A program made the translations under genes and the position numbers. A stretch of DNA of 64,000 nucleotides from the NCBI GenBank assembly GCA_017433295.1, contig JAFRHL010000013.1, forward strand, positions 1 through 64,000, in the 5' to 3' direction. How positions within the stretch are numbered: the stretch's first letter is position 1; each line of letters starts with the position of its first letter. The notes beneath the pieces were generated by a model, which was not told where the DNA came from, did no database searches, and saw only the letters and a list, made by a program, of their open reading frames with translations. The stretch is from Eubacterium sp. Lineage in GTDB: Bacteria; Bacillota; Clostridia; Lachnospirales; Lachnospiraceae. Positions 52,910-62,088 of the stretch are shown here, piece after piece.

Positions 52910-53869
52910 ATGGTTCAAACCAGATCCCTATATAGAAATTCCATGGCTGCCCTGTGTATAGCCGCATTATTAATGCTTCTGCTCTTTTCAGAGGACGTAT
53001 CCCTATATGCCACCCAGGGATTAGAGCTGTGGGCATACTCTGTTCTTCCGGTTCTTTTTCCTTCCATCATCCTGTCAAAATTCTGGATCTATTATCAGGT
53101 TCCGGAAGAGCTGATCCAAACTTCCCGGAGATTATTCAGAAGAAAGTCTCTTTTGTCTGAGACCTTGCCCCTGATGATCCTCGGTCTATGCTCCGGTCTT
53201 CCCATCGGAGCCATATATGTCAGACATTTTTATGAGAATGGCTTACTGCCCCGGAGGGCTGCTGAAAGACTGCTCCCCTTATGCTCCTTCGTGAGCCCTG
53301 TTTTTCTGTTGGGATATGTTTACAGACTGCTTGGAGAATCCCTCTGGCAAACAACAAAAAAACAGTGGCACATTATGCTTTTTTGTCTCTATGCGCCACT
53401 GATCTTATTATACATTGTAATGATCCTGCAGGAAAAGAAAGCGAATTACCGCTGCCGGCCTTCCGGTGCCCATCCTTCTGTCAGGAAATGTGCAGAGGGA
53501 AAAGGCTCCATTCGGCAGATATGGCTTTCATCCCTGGAAATTATAGCTACCATCGGAATTTATATCATGCTGTTCTCCATCCTCTTCGGATTATCAGAAA
53601 AGCTTCCCGTATCCGGCTCTGTGCCCTTTTTGTTTTTCCTCTCTAATCTGGAGGTCACAACAGGAAGCCAGTTTATCATCACCGCCCGGATTGGAGGACA
53701 TATGCTGTCTTCTGCACTCCTTTTATCTGCTCTGTCTCTGGGAGGGTTGTGCAGTCTGGCCCAGATTGGCAGCGTAGTAAGCGGTTCCGGTCTCTCCATA
53801 AAACCTTATGTACGCTTAAAGCTGATGTCTGCCCTGTTGACAGTGCTGCTCTGCCTTCTTCTTTTGTAG
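52910..53869 (+). CDS. ylbJ: YlbJ-like sporulation integral membrane protein
   Basis: A 319-residue membrane protein with about eight hydrophobic helices. The conserved features are YSVLPVLFPSIILSKF, LGLCSGLPIGA and ITARIGGHMLS near the C-terminus, typical of the YlbJ/nucleoside-recognition (Gate-like) group. YlbJ is under sigma-E and needed for spore cortex formation in B. subtilis. AAGGAGA precedes the ATG. Here it faces right, alone, between the hairpin element and convergent coaD genes; coaD proximity also occurs in B. subtilis (ylbI-ylbJ). Confidence 0.85.
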   Translation: MVQTRSLYRNSMAALCIAALLMLLLFSEDVSLYATQGLELWAYSVLPVLFPSIILSKFWIYYQVPEELIQTSRRLFRRKSLLSETLPLMILGLCSGLPIGAIYVRHFYENGLLPRRAAERLLPLCSFVSPVFLLGYVYRLLGESLWQTTKKQWHIMLFCLYAPLILLYIVMILQEKKANYRCRPSGAHPSVRKCAEGKGSIRQIWLSSLEIIATIGIYIMLFSILFGLSEKLPVSGSVPFLFFLSNLEVTTGSQFIITARIGGHMLSSALLLSALSLGGLCSLAQIGSVVSGSGLSIKPYVRLKLMSALLTVLLCLLLL

Positions 53870-53893
53870 ATTTCTAAAACGAAAAAGAACGGA

Positions 53894-54502
53894 TCACTGG
53901 CCTGCCGGCTCTTCCTTTTTCTCAAAATCCTCTTTGCTGCGTGCGGATTTACCGTTGTAGCCCAACTGGAGATCTATCTCGTGTTTATTCTCAAGGATCT
54001 GCTTATGGTCTTCCTTTAACTTACTGATCACAGCGTCGAAGTATTTCTTTTCCTGGTCGATCATGCTGCTGTAAAGATACTCCATCCCGCCCATCATGCT
54101 CTGGGTGTATTCCAGAGCACCGTTCTGGAGTGTGCGGGCTGTCTCTCTGGCATTGGCCATAATGTCATCAGCCTCTGCATTGGCATGATCCAGGATCTCC
54201 TGGGCACGCATATTGGCCAGATTCACGATCTCATTGTCATCAATAAGAATTCCGGCTTCCTTGGCCGCATCCTGAACGATCTTCTCCCCCTTGGAACGGG
54301 CATCCGCCAGAATAGACTCTCTGGTAGCCAGAACCTGCCGGCTTTCACTCAGTTCCCTGGGCAGCTGGTCTCTGAGTTCATCCAGCATGGCCATAAGCTC
54401 CTCCCGGTTTACCTTAATCATGCTTCCGCCGCCGAGCACTCCTGTGGTCTTGCAGTTGTCAATATACACTTCAATTTCTTCGATCAGCTGTTCAACGTTC
54501 AT
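53894..54502 (-). CDS. Coiled-coil protein of unknown function
   Basis: A 202-residue hydrophilic protein, mostly predicted helix: VNREELMAMLDELRDQLPRELSESRQVLATRESILADARSKGEKIV followed by an Ala/Glu-rich region (about 105-135), reminiscent of DivIVA-like or V-ATPase subunit H/E-like coiled coils. No signal peptide or catalytic motif is seen. GGAGGATAAAA precedes the ATG, which overlaps coaD by 11 bases. The same neighbour order (rsmD-coaD-this gene) recurs in Lachnospiraceae, so a conserved housekeeping role is likely but unknown. Confidence 0.8.
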   Translation of the reverse strand: MNVEQLIEEIEVYIDNCKTTGVLGGGSMIKVNREELMAMLDELRDQLPRELSESRQVLATRESILADARSKGEKIVQDAAKEAGILIDDNEIVNLANMRAQEILDHANAEADDIMANARETARTLQNGALEYTQSMMGGMEYLYSSMIDQEKKYFDAVISKLKEDHKQILENKHEIDLQLGYNGKSARSKEDFEKKEEPAGQ

Positions 54503-54986
54503 TTTTATCCTCCATAATCTTATTATATATCCTTAACCGGATCTGGTCCGGTACAAATGCAGTGATATCTCCATGAAAGGCAAGCAGTTCCCTTACCGAA
54601 CTGGAGCTGACAAAGGAATACTCCGGGCTGGTTGTCAAAAATAAAGTATCTACCCGGGGATTCAGCTTCCGGTTGGTCTGGGCCATGACCAGCTCGTAAT
54701 CAAAATCCGCGCCTGACCTGATTCCCCTGACGATGACGCCGGCTCCCGTCTTCTCGCAAAAATCCACCACCAGGCCGTCAAAGGCTGTGATCTCAACATT
54801 GGACAGACCGGAAGTGACCTCTTTAAGCATCTCCAGTCTTTCCTCAAGATCAAACAGAGGCTTCTTGGTATAATTGGTGAGAACTCCCACCACCAGCTTG
54901 TCAAAGGCTGCCGAAGCCCGGCGGATCATATCTATATGTCCATAGGTGACCGGGTCAAAGGATCCCGGATAAACAGCAATACTCAT
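54492..54986 (-). CDS. coaD: Phosphopantetheine adenylyltransferase
   Basis: CoaD adenylates 4'-phosphopantetheine in coenzyme A synthesis. The 164 residues contain GSFDPVTYGHIDMI (the TxGH nucleotidyltransferase motif, as TYGH), RGIRSGADFDYE and SSSVREL. Its start overlaps rsmD by four bases. Confidence 0.96.
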   Translation of the reverse strand: MSIAVYPGSFDPVTYGHIDMIRRASAAFDKLVVGVLTNYTKKPLFDLEERLEMLKEVTSGLSNVEITAFDGLVVDFCEKTGAGVIVRGIRSGADFDYELVMAQTNRKLNPRVDTLFLTTSPEYSFVSSSSVRELLAFHGDITAFVPDQIRLRIYNKIMEDKNER

Positions 54987-55546
54987 GTGTGAGCTTCCTT
55001 TATAATAAATGTATGCTTATTGGTCTTATATCTTTTTTCCCTGCTGATTACAAAGCCTGTCCCCTCAAGCCATGGAAAATCTGTTTCAAGATCAGACTCG
55101 ACTATGATGACCGTATCATCATGGCAGAGAAAAGAAGTTGCCGGAAAGGATAGCACCTTCTGTTCCCAGCCTTTCCCATAGGGGGGATCCATAAAAATAT
55201 AATCAAACTGCGTCTCCCGGCTCTCCAGCAGGCACAGGGCAGTCATGACATCCTTCTGAATCAGATCTGCCTGTTCTTCCAGATGGGTATGGCGGAGATT
55301 CTCCCTGATACAGGAAGCAGCCCTGCGGTTATTCTCCACGAATACCGCCTCCTTCGCTCCCCGGCTTAAAGCCTCGATACCTATGGCCCCGCTGCCGGCG
55401 AAAAGATCCAGAAAAAGGCTGCCTTCAATACGGAAGGACAGTATATTAAACAAGGTCTCTTTAATTCGGTCTGTGGTGGGCCTCGTGGCAGTACCCTCGA
55501 TGGTCTTCAGCTTTAAATGTCTGGCCTTGCCGGCAATCACTCTCAT
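54983..55546 (-). CDS. rsmD: 16S rRNA (guanine-966-N2)-methyltransferase RsmD
   Basis: A 187-residue methyltransferase with LDLFAGSGAIGIEALSRGA as the SAM-binding loop and the catalytic MDPPYGKG. The N-terminal RVIAGKARHLKLKTIEG is typical. The rsmD-coaD pair is standard. The 145 bases before it (55547-55691) show no gene or obvious promoter box pair. Confidence 0.95.
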   Translation of the reverse strand: MRVIAGKARHLKLKTIEGTATRPTTDRIKETLFNILSFRIEGSLFLDLFAGSGAIGIEALSRGAKEAVFVENNRRAASCIRENLRHTHLEEQADLIQKDVMTALCLLESRETQFDYIFMDPPYGKGWEQKVLSFPATSFLCHDDTVIIVESDLETDFPWLEGTGFVISREKRYKTNKHTFIIKEAHT

Positions 55547-55691
55547 AAAGCAGCCGCCTTTCGAAAGAACGCAATCTCAGACGCAGACTTGTCGTGACAC
55601 CGGTCGTGCGAGAAGTGCGAAATCAGGGAATGTGTTTACTATTATTCTACAATATGTATCATTTTTGTCAAGTATATTAGCAAAGGGGGCA

Positions 55692-57710
55692 CTACAGATT
55701 TCTGGCAAAATTGAGGCTCTCATCCAGAGAGTACTGCCCCACCTCAAGGAAATTAAAACCTGTTCCCCTTAAATGGTCAACAGCCTCAGAAGCTGCTTTT
55801 AAGATATCCGCATTGGAATAAATGTCTCCCAGGGCAAAATTCATGGTACCGCTCTGTTTTGTGCCGAAAAACTCTCCCGGCCCCCTGAGCTTCAGATCTT
55901 CTCCGGCTATATAAAAACCATCATTGGATCTTCCCACCACCGACAATCTCTCAAGGGCTTCCTCCTGATCCGATCCGGAAATAAAGATACAATAGGACTG
56001 GGCTTTTCCTCTTCCCACCCTGCCCCGCAGCTGGTGGAGCTGGGCAAGTCCGAATCTTTCCGCATTCTCGATGAGCATCACGGTGGCATTGGGCACATCG
56101 ATCCCCACCTCAACCACGGTGGTGGAAACCAGGACTTTTATCTCTCCTGCGGCAAACCTATCCATGATGTCATTCTTCTGATCCGCCGACATCCTGCCGT
56201 TTAAGCTTTCCACACTGATTTCCGGAGGCAGATTCCGGGCCAGCATCCCGGTATACTGTGTGACATTCTCCACATCCATGGTCTCATTTTCTTCTATCAT
56301 GGGACAGATCACGAAGGCCTGATGTCCGGCCTCCACTTCCTTCTTAATAAAGTTCCAGGCAGTCATTCTGGCACTCTGCTTCACAACGCAGTTCTTTATA
56401 GGCAGCCTGGAGGCAGGCATTTCATCCATGATACTCACATCCAGATCCCGGTAAAGGATGATCCCCAGGGTCCTGGGAATGGGAGTGGCACTCATGATCA
56501 GAACGTGGGGTTCCCTTCCCTTATTAAATAAAGCATCTCTTTGTTTTACACCGAAACGGTGCTGTTCGTCCGTCACCACCAGGGCCAGGTTTTTATATGT
56601 GACATTTTCCTGGATCAGGGCATGGGTTCCCACGATCAGATCCAGCTCTCCCGTCTCCAGTTTCTTTCTGATCTCCTTCTTTTCAGAAGCCTTCCCGGAT
56701 CCTGTCAGCAGGCCCACCCGGACACCCTCCTTTCCAAGCATGGCGGTAAAGGTCTCATAATGCTGCCGGGCCAGTACCTCTGTGGGTGCCATCAGGGCTG
56801 CCTGGTAGCCTGCTTTCACCGCTGCCAGCATTGCCGCCATGGCCACAACGGTCTTTCCCGAACCCACATCTCCCTGCACCAGGCGGTTCATGGCCATGGT
56901 ACCTGAAAGGTCATTCCGGATATCCTTAAGGGTCCTTTTCTGAGCCCCGGTTAGTTCATAGGGAAGCGAGTCCAAAAAAGAGGAAATGCTTTCATCCATT
57001 TCTATAACATAATGGTTTAATGCCTGGTTTTCCCTTTCCTTTACCAGCTCCAGGGCACTGAAGAAGCGGAAAAACTCGTCAAAAATAATTCTCTTTTTTG
57101 CCTCCATCAGATTATCGGTCCCTGACGGAAAATGTACCTCTTTCAGTGCCCGGTTTTCATCCCACAGGTCATAATAGTCTCTAATCTGTTCAGGTAGAAA
57201 CTCCCGGGCATAATAAAGGTCAAATGCAGCCGCAATGGCCTTCTGAAGAGTTTTATTGGAGAGGCCGGCAGTCAGGGGGTAGACCGGCTGAAAGGTCTCT
57301 GTGAGCTTCTCATATTTTTCAGGGCTGTTGATTTCCGGCTGTTCCAGCATGATCCTGCCGTCCTTGAAAACAGGGGTTCCTGTAAATATAAATCTTTCCC
57401 CCTGTTTTAAAGTGTTCTTAAGATAAGGCATATTAAACCATCGAAGAAAAATCTGGCCGGACTGGTCCGCCGCCAGGCATGTAATAAGCTTCAGCCTCCG
57501 CACCGCCCGAAGGACGGGAGGCGATGCAACCTGACAGCAGATGGAGCACCTGACTCCTGTACGGACTTCTGAAACAAGTACCGGATCCGGGTAAGTGGTA
57601 TAACATCTGGGATAATGATGAACCAGGTCCTCCACCGACTCTATATGAAGTTTAAGCAATAATTTCTGGGTCTTCTCCCCGATCCCCTTTATTTCTCTGA
57701 CCGATGTCAT
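55692..57710 (-). CDS. recG: ATP-dependent DNA helicase RecG
   Basis: A 672-residue helicase that remodels stalled forks and junctions. It has an N-terminal wedge domain with an OB fold, Walker A GDVGSGKTVVA, the DEQH box, SATPIPRTL (motif III) and LRGRVGRGKAQSYC in the C-terminal helicase lobe. ATG 57708-57710 behind AGGAGAAGGG is chosen over the longer frame to 57821. It follows fakA by 125 bases. Confidence 0.96.
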   Translation of the reverse strand: MTSVREIKGIGEKTQKLLLKLHIESVEDLVHHYPRCYTTYPDPVLVSEVRTGVRCSICCQVASPPVLRAVRRLKLITCLAADQSGQIFLRWFNMPYLKNTLKQGERFIFTGTPVFKDGRIMLEQPEINSPEKYEKLTETFQPVYPLTAGLSNKTLQKAIAAAFDLYYAREFLPEQIRDYYDLWDENRALKEVHFPSGTDNLMEAKKRIIFDEFFRFFSALELVKERENQALNHYVIEMDESISSFLDSLPYELTGAQKRTLKDIRNDLSGTMAMNRLVQGDVGSGKTVVAMAAMLAAVKAGYQAALMAPTEVLARQHYETFTAMLGKEGVRVGLLTGSGKASEKKEIRKKLETGELDLIVGTHALIQENVTYKNLALVVTDEQHRFGVKQRDALFNKGREPHVLIMSATPIPRTLGIILYRDLDVSIMDEMPASRLPIKNCVVKQSARMTAWNFIKKEVEAGHQAFVICPMIEENETMDVENVTQYTGMLARNLPPEISVESLNGRMSADQKNDIMDRFAAGEIKVLVSTTVVEVGIDVPNATVMLIENAERFGLAQLHQLRGRVGRGKAQSYCIFISGSDQEEALERLSVVGRSNDGFYIAGEDLKLRGPGEFFGTKQSGTMNFALGDIYSNADILKAASEAVDHLRGTGFNFLEVGQYSLDESLNFARNL

Positions 57711-57835
57711 CCCTTCTCCTTTTGAAATCGTCTTTTTCTGTTTACAGATACCCACTTTCCCGGGCAGGCCGGACTTATATACAAAAAACCGGGAGAGGTT
57801 TAGCTGCACCCCTCCCGGCATCTTTATAATGATAA

Positions 57836-59542
57836 TTATTCCACTGAAATCAGATAGTAATAGATGGGCTGGCCGCCGAAGCTGATTTCCACTTCCACGT
57901 TTTCATACTGGTCCTGGATCCTGTCCCCGATGGTCTCAGCGCGTTCTTCTGTCGAATCATCCCCGTAATAGATGGTTACGAGCTCTGTATCCTCGTCTAT
58001 CATACTCCCGATCAGTTCCAGAGCAGTCTCATCGACATCTTTACCCACAACAGAAATTCCATCATCATTGATTCCCATGATATCACCATCATGGATCTCC
58101 AGGCCGTTGACAGAAGTATCCCTCACGGCATAGGTGATCTGTCCGGTACGGACTTCACCGCAGGCTTCCATCATGGCTTCTTTATTCTCTTCTACACTGA
58201 CATCAGGCATATAGCCAATCATGGCAGCGATCCCCTGGGGAATCGTTTTGGTGGGAAGGACGATGATATTCTTGTCTTCCGTCAGGTCTCTTGCCTGTTC
58301 CGCCGCCAGGATGATATTCTTATTATTGGGAAGGATAAAAATATTTTTCGCATTGACCTGGTCAATGGCGTTAAGCATGTCCTCTGTACTGGGGTTCATG
58401 GTCTGACCGCCTTCGATCAGATAATCTGCGCCCAGTCCCTTGAAGATATCCGTAAGCCCTTCACCAATGGATACCGAGATGAATCCCGTTTCCTTCTCCG
58501 GCTCGGCTTTTTCGGTTTTCTGTCTGGCCAGTTCTTCCTCTCTGGCTTCCTCCAGTCTCTGGGAAGCAGCCACCCGTTCCGCATCCTTGATCAGTTTCTC
58601 CTGATGTTCCAGACGCATATTATCTACCTTCATATTAGAAAGGGCGCCGTAGGTAAGTCCCTTCTCAAAGGCCTGTCCCGGATGATTGGTATGCACATGG
58701 ATCTTGCAGATTTCCTCATCGGCCACCAGTACCAGAGAATCACCGATGGACAGGAGGAACTTTTTAAGTTCTTTCTCCTCCTCCGCAGACATCTCTTTAT
58801 CGAGCATAATGATAAACTCTGTACAATAGCCGAACTTAATATCTTTCTCCTCAAGGGGTTCCGTTGAAACAGAGGATGCCGGTCCGCCTGCAGCGATTCC
58901 TTCTGAGATCACAACCTCGGTAACCTTGCCGGTCAGCGCATCCAGTACTCCCTGGAGAACCTCCATCAGTCCCTGGCCGCCGGAATCCACAACTCCCGCT
59001 TCCTTTAATACCGGAAGCATGTCCGGTGTCTTCGCCAGTACCTCATATCCATAGTTAACGATCTCCTGGCAGTAGGGAATCAGGTCCATGTCAGAATCAC
59101 AAAGTTCAGTTGCCTTTTGGGACATGGCCTTGGCCACCGTGAGGATCGTCCCTTCTTTTGGCTTCATTACCGCCTTATAGGCTGTCTCCACAGCCCGCTC
59201 AAAGCCGGCGGATATTTCTTCCTTGCCAATGCTTTCCTTTTTGGAGATCACTTTTGTAAATCCCCGGAAAAGCTGGGACAGGATCACGCCCGAATTCCCT
59301 CTGGCTCCCCGGAGGGATCCGTTGCTTATGGCCTTGCACAGGGCGGGGATGGTCGGATCGTTCAGTTTCTGGACCTCCCTGGCTGCAGACAAAATGGTTA
59401 AGGACATATTGGTTCCGGTATCACCGTCCGGTACCGGAAATACGTTTAACTCGTTAATATATTCTTTTTGTGCATTAATACGATTTGCGCCAGCCAGAAA
59501 AAGCTTCTGGAACTTTATGGCATCTATGTTGTGAGTGCTCAC
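57836..59542 (-). CDS. fakA: Fatty acid kinase FakA (DAK2 domain)
   Basis: FakA phosphorylates fatty acids held by a FakB protein, feeding exogenous fatty acids into PlsX-PlsY phospholipid synthesis. The 568 residues have an N-terminal DAK2 kinase domain with FPVPDGDTGTNM and ARGNSGVILSQLFRG and a C-terminal FakB-like part (FILPNNKNI). The start is GTG 59540-59542 with GGAGG seven bases upstream; an ATG at 59561-59563 is in frame but precedes the binding site. It follows a Gls24-family gene, the standard order. No fakB gene is in the window. Confidence 0.93.
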   Translation of the reverse strand: MSTHNIDAIKFQKLFLAGANRINAQKEYINELNVFPVPDGDTGTNMSLTILSAAREVQKLNDPTIPALCKAISNGSLRGARGNSGVILSQLFRGFTKVISKKESIGKEEISAGFERAVETAYKAVMKPKEGTILTVAKAMSQKATELCDSDMDLIPYCQEIVNYGYEVLAKTPDMLPVLKEAGVVDSGGQGLMEVLQGVLDALTGKVTEVVISEGIAAGGPASSVSTEPLEEKDIKFGYCTEFIIMLDKEMSAEEEKELKKFLLSIGDSLVLVADEEICKIHVHTNHPGQAFEKGLTYGALSNMKVDNMRLEHQEKLIKDAERVAASQRLEEAREEELARQKTEKAEPEKETGFISVSIGEGLTDIFKGLGADYLIEGGQTMNPSTEDMLNAIDQVNAKNIFILPNNKNIILAAEQARDLTEDKNIIVLPTKTIPQGIAAMIGYMPDVSVEENKEAMMEACGEVRTGQITYAVRDTSVNGLEIHDGDIMGINDDGISVVGKDVDETALELIGSMIDEDTELVTIYYGDDSTEERAETIGDRIQDQYENVEVEISFGGQPIYYYLISVE

Positions 59543-59568
59543 AGCATTTCCTCCTTTTATCATCTATA

Positions 59569-59925
59569 TCAGTCAACGATGCGGACACCCTCCACATATA
59601 CATTGATCTTTTCCACTGTCATATCGGTCAGGGTCTCTAATTTGTACTTTACATTTTCAATCAGATTCTCGGTAACAGTTGCAATGGAAACACCATACAC
59701 CACAATAATATGAAAGTCAATCTCAATCTTATTCTCGTTTATCTTAACATGAACGCCCTTGGTAAGATTGTCCCTCTTAAGAAGCTTTACTAATCCGTCC
59801 CTTTTACTGACTGAAGCCATACCCACGATTCCAAAGCATTCCAGGGCATTCATGCCCGCGTACTGCGCAATTACTTCTTCATCTATAACGATCTGGCCAT
59901 AATCTGTAATAATCTGTCCCCTCAT
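59569..59925 (-). CDS. Asp23/Gls24 family protein (YloU-like)
   Basis: A 118-residue family member starting RGQIITDYGQIVIDEEVIAQYAG, ending with KINVYVEGVRI. This form, encoded just before fakA, corresponds to YloU of B. subtilis. ATG 59923-59925 behind GGAGG. Its link to fatty acid uptake is by gene order only. Confidence 0.9.
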   Translation of the reverse strand: MRGQIITDYGQIVIDEEVIAQYAGMNALECFGIVGMASVSKRDGLVKLLKRDNLTKGVHVKINENKIEIDFHIIVVYGVSIATVTENLIENVKYKLETLTDMTVEKINVYVEGVRIVD

Positions 59926-60038
59926 ATAGAATACCTCCGAAATATAAACTGATCCGGCAGCCTTGCTACCCGTCCGTCTTATCAATCAAACATTTATATT
60001 ATACCCTTTTTTCTCCAAAAAAGGAATAAGAAATCATC

Positions 60039-60066
60039 ACAAATATCAGTGTGGTAACATAACTTA
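60039..60066 (+). promoter_or_regulatory. Candidate sigma-K-like promoter
   Basis: AC (60039-60040), a 17-base spacer and CATAACTTA (60058-60066) fit the sigma-K pattern AC-N16/17-CATAnnnTA. No sigma-A box pair is evident here. The pattern is short, so chance is possible; it would place the start near 60073, before the ribosome binding site of the small membrane protein. Confidence 0.3.
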
Positions 60067-60098
60067 AACTATAAGGAGTCATAAACAGGAGCTTTGTT

Positions 60099-60254
60099 AT
60101 GAAAAAAGTATGTGGATTTGCCCTGATTTTTTTCTCTCTGGGCATGTTATGCGCCTGCCTCCTGAATGGCCCTGCTGAAAAGACCCTGCTGATCCTCGGA
60201 TTCATGACGGCAGGAGTCCTGCTTTTCAGATCTCCCTGTTCCTGCGGTAAGTGA
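60099..60254 (+). CDS. Small membrane protein, 51 residues
   Basis: A short gene with AGGAG eight bases before ATG 60099. It encodes a 51-residue protein with two hydrophobic helices (about 6-22 and 29-43) joined by LNGPAEKT, and a cysteine-containing end CSCGK. Cysteines are frequent (C5, C18, C20, C47, C49). It is on the opposite strand to its neighbours, in the 420-base space between the YloU-like gene and rpmB. No family is recognised. Reading frame, binding site and amphipathic design support a real gene. Confidence 0.6.
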   Translation: MKKVCGFALIFFSLGMLCACLLNGPAEKTLLILGFMTAGVLLFRSPCSCGK

Positions 60255-60297
60255 CCGTCCCCTTCCCCGGGCCCGGTGTTGTAAATCAAAGCAATCG

Positions 60298-60325
60298 AAA
60301 AAAAGAGGGAATCAATGATTCCCTC
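60298..60325 (-). terminator. Terminator of rpmB
   Basis: On the minus strand GAGGGAATCA and TGATTCCCTC form a palindromic stem (60305-60325), with only a base or so between the arms if fully paired, followed by seven Ts. It ends about 20 bases after the rpmB stop. Confidence 0.85.
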
Positions 60326-60346
60326 ATATCTTTCATGCCAATAATA

Positions 60347-60541
60347 CTATGCAAGTGTGATCTTGCCGTTCCGTGCAGATCTTAAACAGGATGTACAAAC
60401 ATACATTCTCTTGGAAGCTCCGTTCACATCAACCCTTACGGACTTAATGTTAGACTTCCACATCTTGTTAGATCTTCTATGAGAATGGCTCACCTTGATA
60501 CCGAAATGAGCACCTTTGTCACAAATAGCGCATCTTGCCAT
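60347..60541 (-). CDS. rpmB: 50S ribosomal protein L28
   Basis: A 64-residue L28 with CAICDKGAHFG at the start and CTSCLRSARNGKI near the end, forming a probable four-cysteine zinc site (C4, C7 and two later). AGGAGGTG precedes the ATG. It is a single-gene unit with its own promoter and terminator. Confidence 0.96.
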   Translation of the reverse strand: MARCAICDKGAHFGIKVSHSHRRSNKMWKSNIKSVRVDVNGASKRMYVCTSCLRSARNGKITLA

Positions 60542-60593
60542 GGTCGCACCTCCTCGCTGGTAAACTTAAGCCCTAAAGACTTACAACGAGTCT

Positions 60594-60622
60594 ATACTAT
60601 CAGAAATGAAATGAAAAAGCAA
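60594..60622 (-). promoter_or_regulatory. Sigma-A promoter of rpmB
   Basis: On the minus strand TTGCTT (60617-60622) and TAGTAT (60594-60599) are 17 bases apart, just beyond the end of ytfJ. The leader of about 45 bases ends in GAGGAGGTG. Confidence 0.7.
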
Positions 60623-60630
60623 GTAAAATT

Positions 60631-61050
60631 TTATATTTCTTCTCTGACGGGTTCGCTGGAAATGTCAGCCGACTTAACAGCCCTGTCCATCTCACTATTT
60701 CCCCGGCCTCTGCTGCTGATGAGTGATGATACCTTGTTCACGGCATCCGGAACCAGGTCAAGAACTTTGGTCACGGCATCCTGATTACGGACATTGACAA
60801 GCCTGGTCTCCCCGTTCTTAATGACAAGGATCGCGCTGGGAGACATCTTTCCTCCGATTCCGCCGGCTCCTGAATCTGATTTATCCTTGCCGAAAGCGCC
60901 GGCTCCCATGCCGAAGGATACATCCACCAGGGGCAGAATAATGGTATCTCCGATCACCTGGGGCTCACCCACCACTGTTTTTGTGGATATGACCTGGTCC
61001 ATACCTTTAAATAATGATTGCACAGTCTGATCAAAATGATTATTCTCCAT
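60631..61050 (-). CDS. ytfJ: Sporulation protein YtfJ (GerW family)
   Basis: A 139-residue protein of the GerW/YtfJ family, spore-associated and needed for normal germination in Bacillus. The hallmark is VVGEPQVIGDTIILPLVDVSFGMGAG followed by a Gly/Ser-rich loop, GGKMSPSAILVI and the strand RLVNV. AGGAGGA precedes the ATG. It follows the DUF2953 gene, as ytfJ follows ytfI in Bacillus. Confidence 0.93.
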   Translation of the reverse strand: MENNHFDQTVQSLFKGMDQVISTKTVVGEPQVIGDTIILPLVDVSFGMGAGAFGKDKSDSGAGGIGGKMSPSAILVIKNGETRLVNVRNQDAVTKVLDLVPDAVNKVSSLISSRGRGNSEMDRAVKSADISSEPVREEI

Positions 61051-61156
61051 AACGTCCTCCTGAAATTCAATAATATCAATACCGGTCTCTTCCAGCCCGG
61101 TTTATGCGCTGAACTTTTTACTACTATACTTTATATAAAAAGAAATCTCCCGGCTG

Positions 61157-62059
61157 TTATTTATTACGCCATACCTTTATCAGATCTCTGATATTCTTAT
61201 CCAGCAGCAGCCAGACAATAAGATATAATAAGAATACCGGTCTGACCAGTCCCTTACCATGACAGTCAGCCTCGAAGCATTTCTCCTGGAAGTCAGGCTG
61301 AAGCCTGAATCTCTTTCCGTAAAGGGGGTAAAAGGAAGCAGCAAAGGCAGTAACGTAACCTGTAACCGCAGGATCATCAAAACCGAATCTCATCCACCCC
61401 TTAAGCTTCCTGGGCAGAATATGTGAGAGAAGCTTGCGGACAGCCTGCCACAGTCTGCTGATCACCGGACCCAAATGATACTCTTCATAAGAAGATCTCA
61501 GCCCCTTCAGCTTTTCCATGGCGCCGGTAAGCTTCCGTCCCGGATTTATGTCTGATAAGCCCTTTCTGGTTTTTTTGCCGTTCCCGGAACCTCCTTTGCT
61601 TTTATTACTCGAGGCTTTCTCCTTCGGGACTTCCTTCTCCGGGGCTTCCTCCTCCGGGGCTTCCTCCTTCCGGGCTTTCTCCTCCAGGGAAGCCGCAGAT
61701 AATTCTTCCTTTTCTTTCAAATCTGACCCGGCCTTCTTTTTACTTTTTTCCGCTTCCTTTTTTGCCTTCCTCTTCCGCTTTTCTTCCTTTGCCTCCAGAA
61801 ATTCCGGGTCGTTGCCCAGCACCTGGAATCCGAAAATCTTTAACCGGTATTCGAGAGCCTGATTTATGTAAGCAACAGAAAAAACCACTGCTCTCAAAAA
61901 CCAGGTTATCCGGGCCTGTCCCCAAAGAGGAGTTTCTACCTCTTTTTTCAGCTCAAACTGATATCGGAAAGGAGTGAAAAGTATAAGGAGAAGGAGGGCG
62001 AGCAGAAACAGGAGTATACACCCCAATATCTTCAGCAGGATCACTAATATATGCAGCAA
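61157..62059 (-). CDS. DUF2953 domain protein (YtfI-like)
   Basis: A 300-residue protein: N-terminal membrane helix (about 4-28), a DUF2953 part, a variable Lys/Glu-rich middle (about 95-165, including EEAPEEEAPEKEVPKE) and a C-terminal domain with FGFDDPAVTGYV and a final hydrophobic segment. The family is linked to sporulation by its constant pairing with ytfJ; function unknown. The start is TTG 62057-62059 behind AGGAGGAG. The middle is encoded by a short coding tandem repeat. Confidence 0.85.
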   Translation of the reverse strand: MLHILVILLKILGCILLFLLALLLLILFTPFRYQFELKKEVETPLWGQARITWFLRAVVFSVAYINQALEYRLKIFGFQVLGNDPEFLEAKEEKRKRKAKKEAEKSKKKAGSDLKEKEELSAASLEEKARKEEAPEEEAPEKEVPKEKASSNKSKGGSGNGKKTRKGLSDINPGRKLTGAMEKLKGLRSSYEEYHLGPVISRLWQAVRKLLSHILPRKLKGWMRFGFDDPAVTGYVTAFAASFYPLYGKRFRLQPDFQEKCFEADCHGKGLVRPVFLLYLIVWLLLDKNIRDLIKVWRNK

Positions 62060-62088
62060 AACACTCCTCCTGCAGGTTCAAGACCTGC

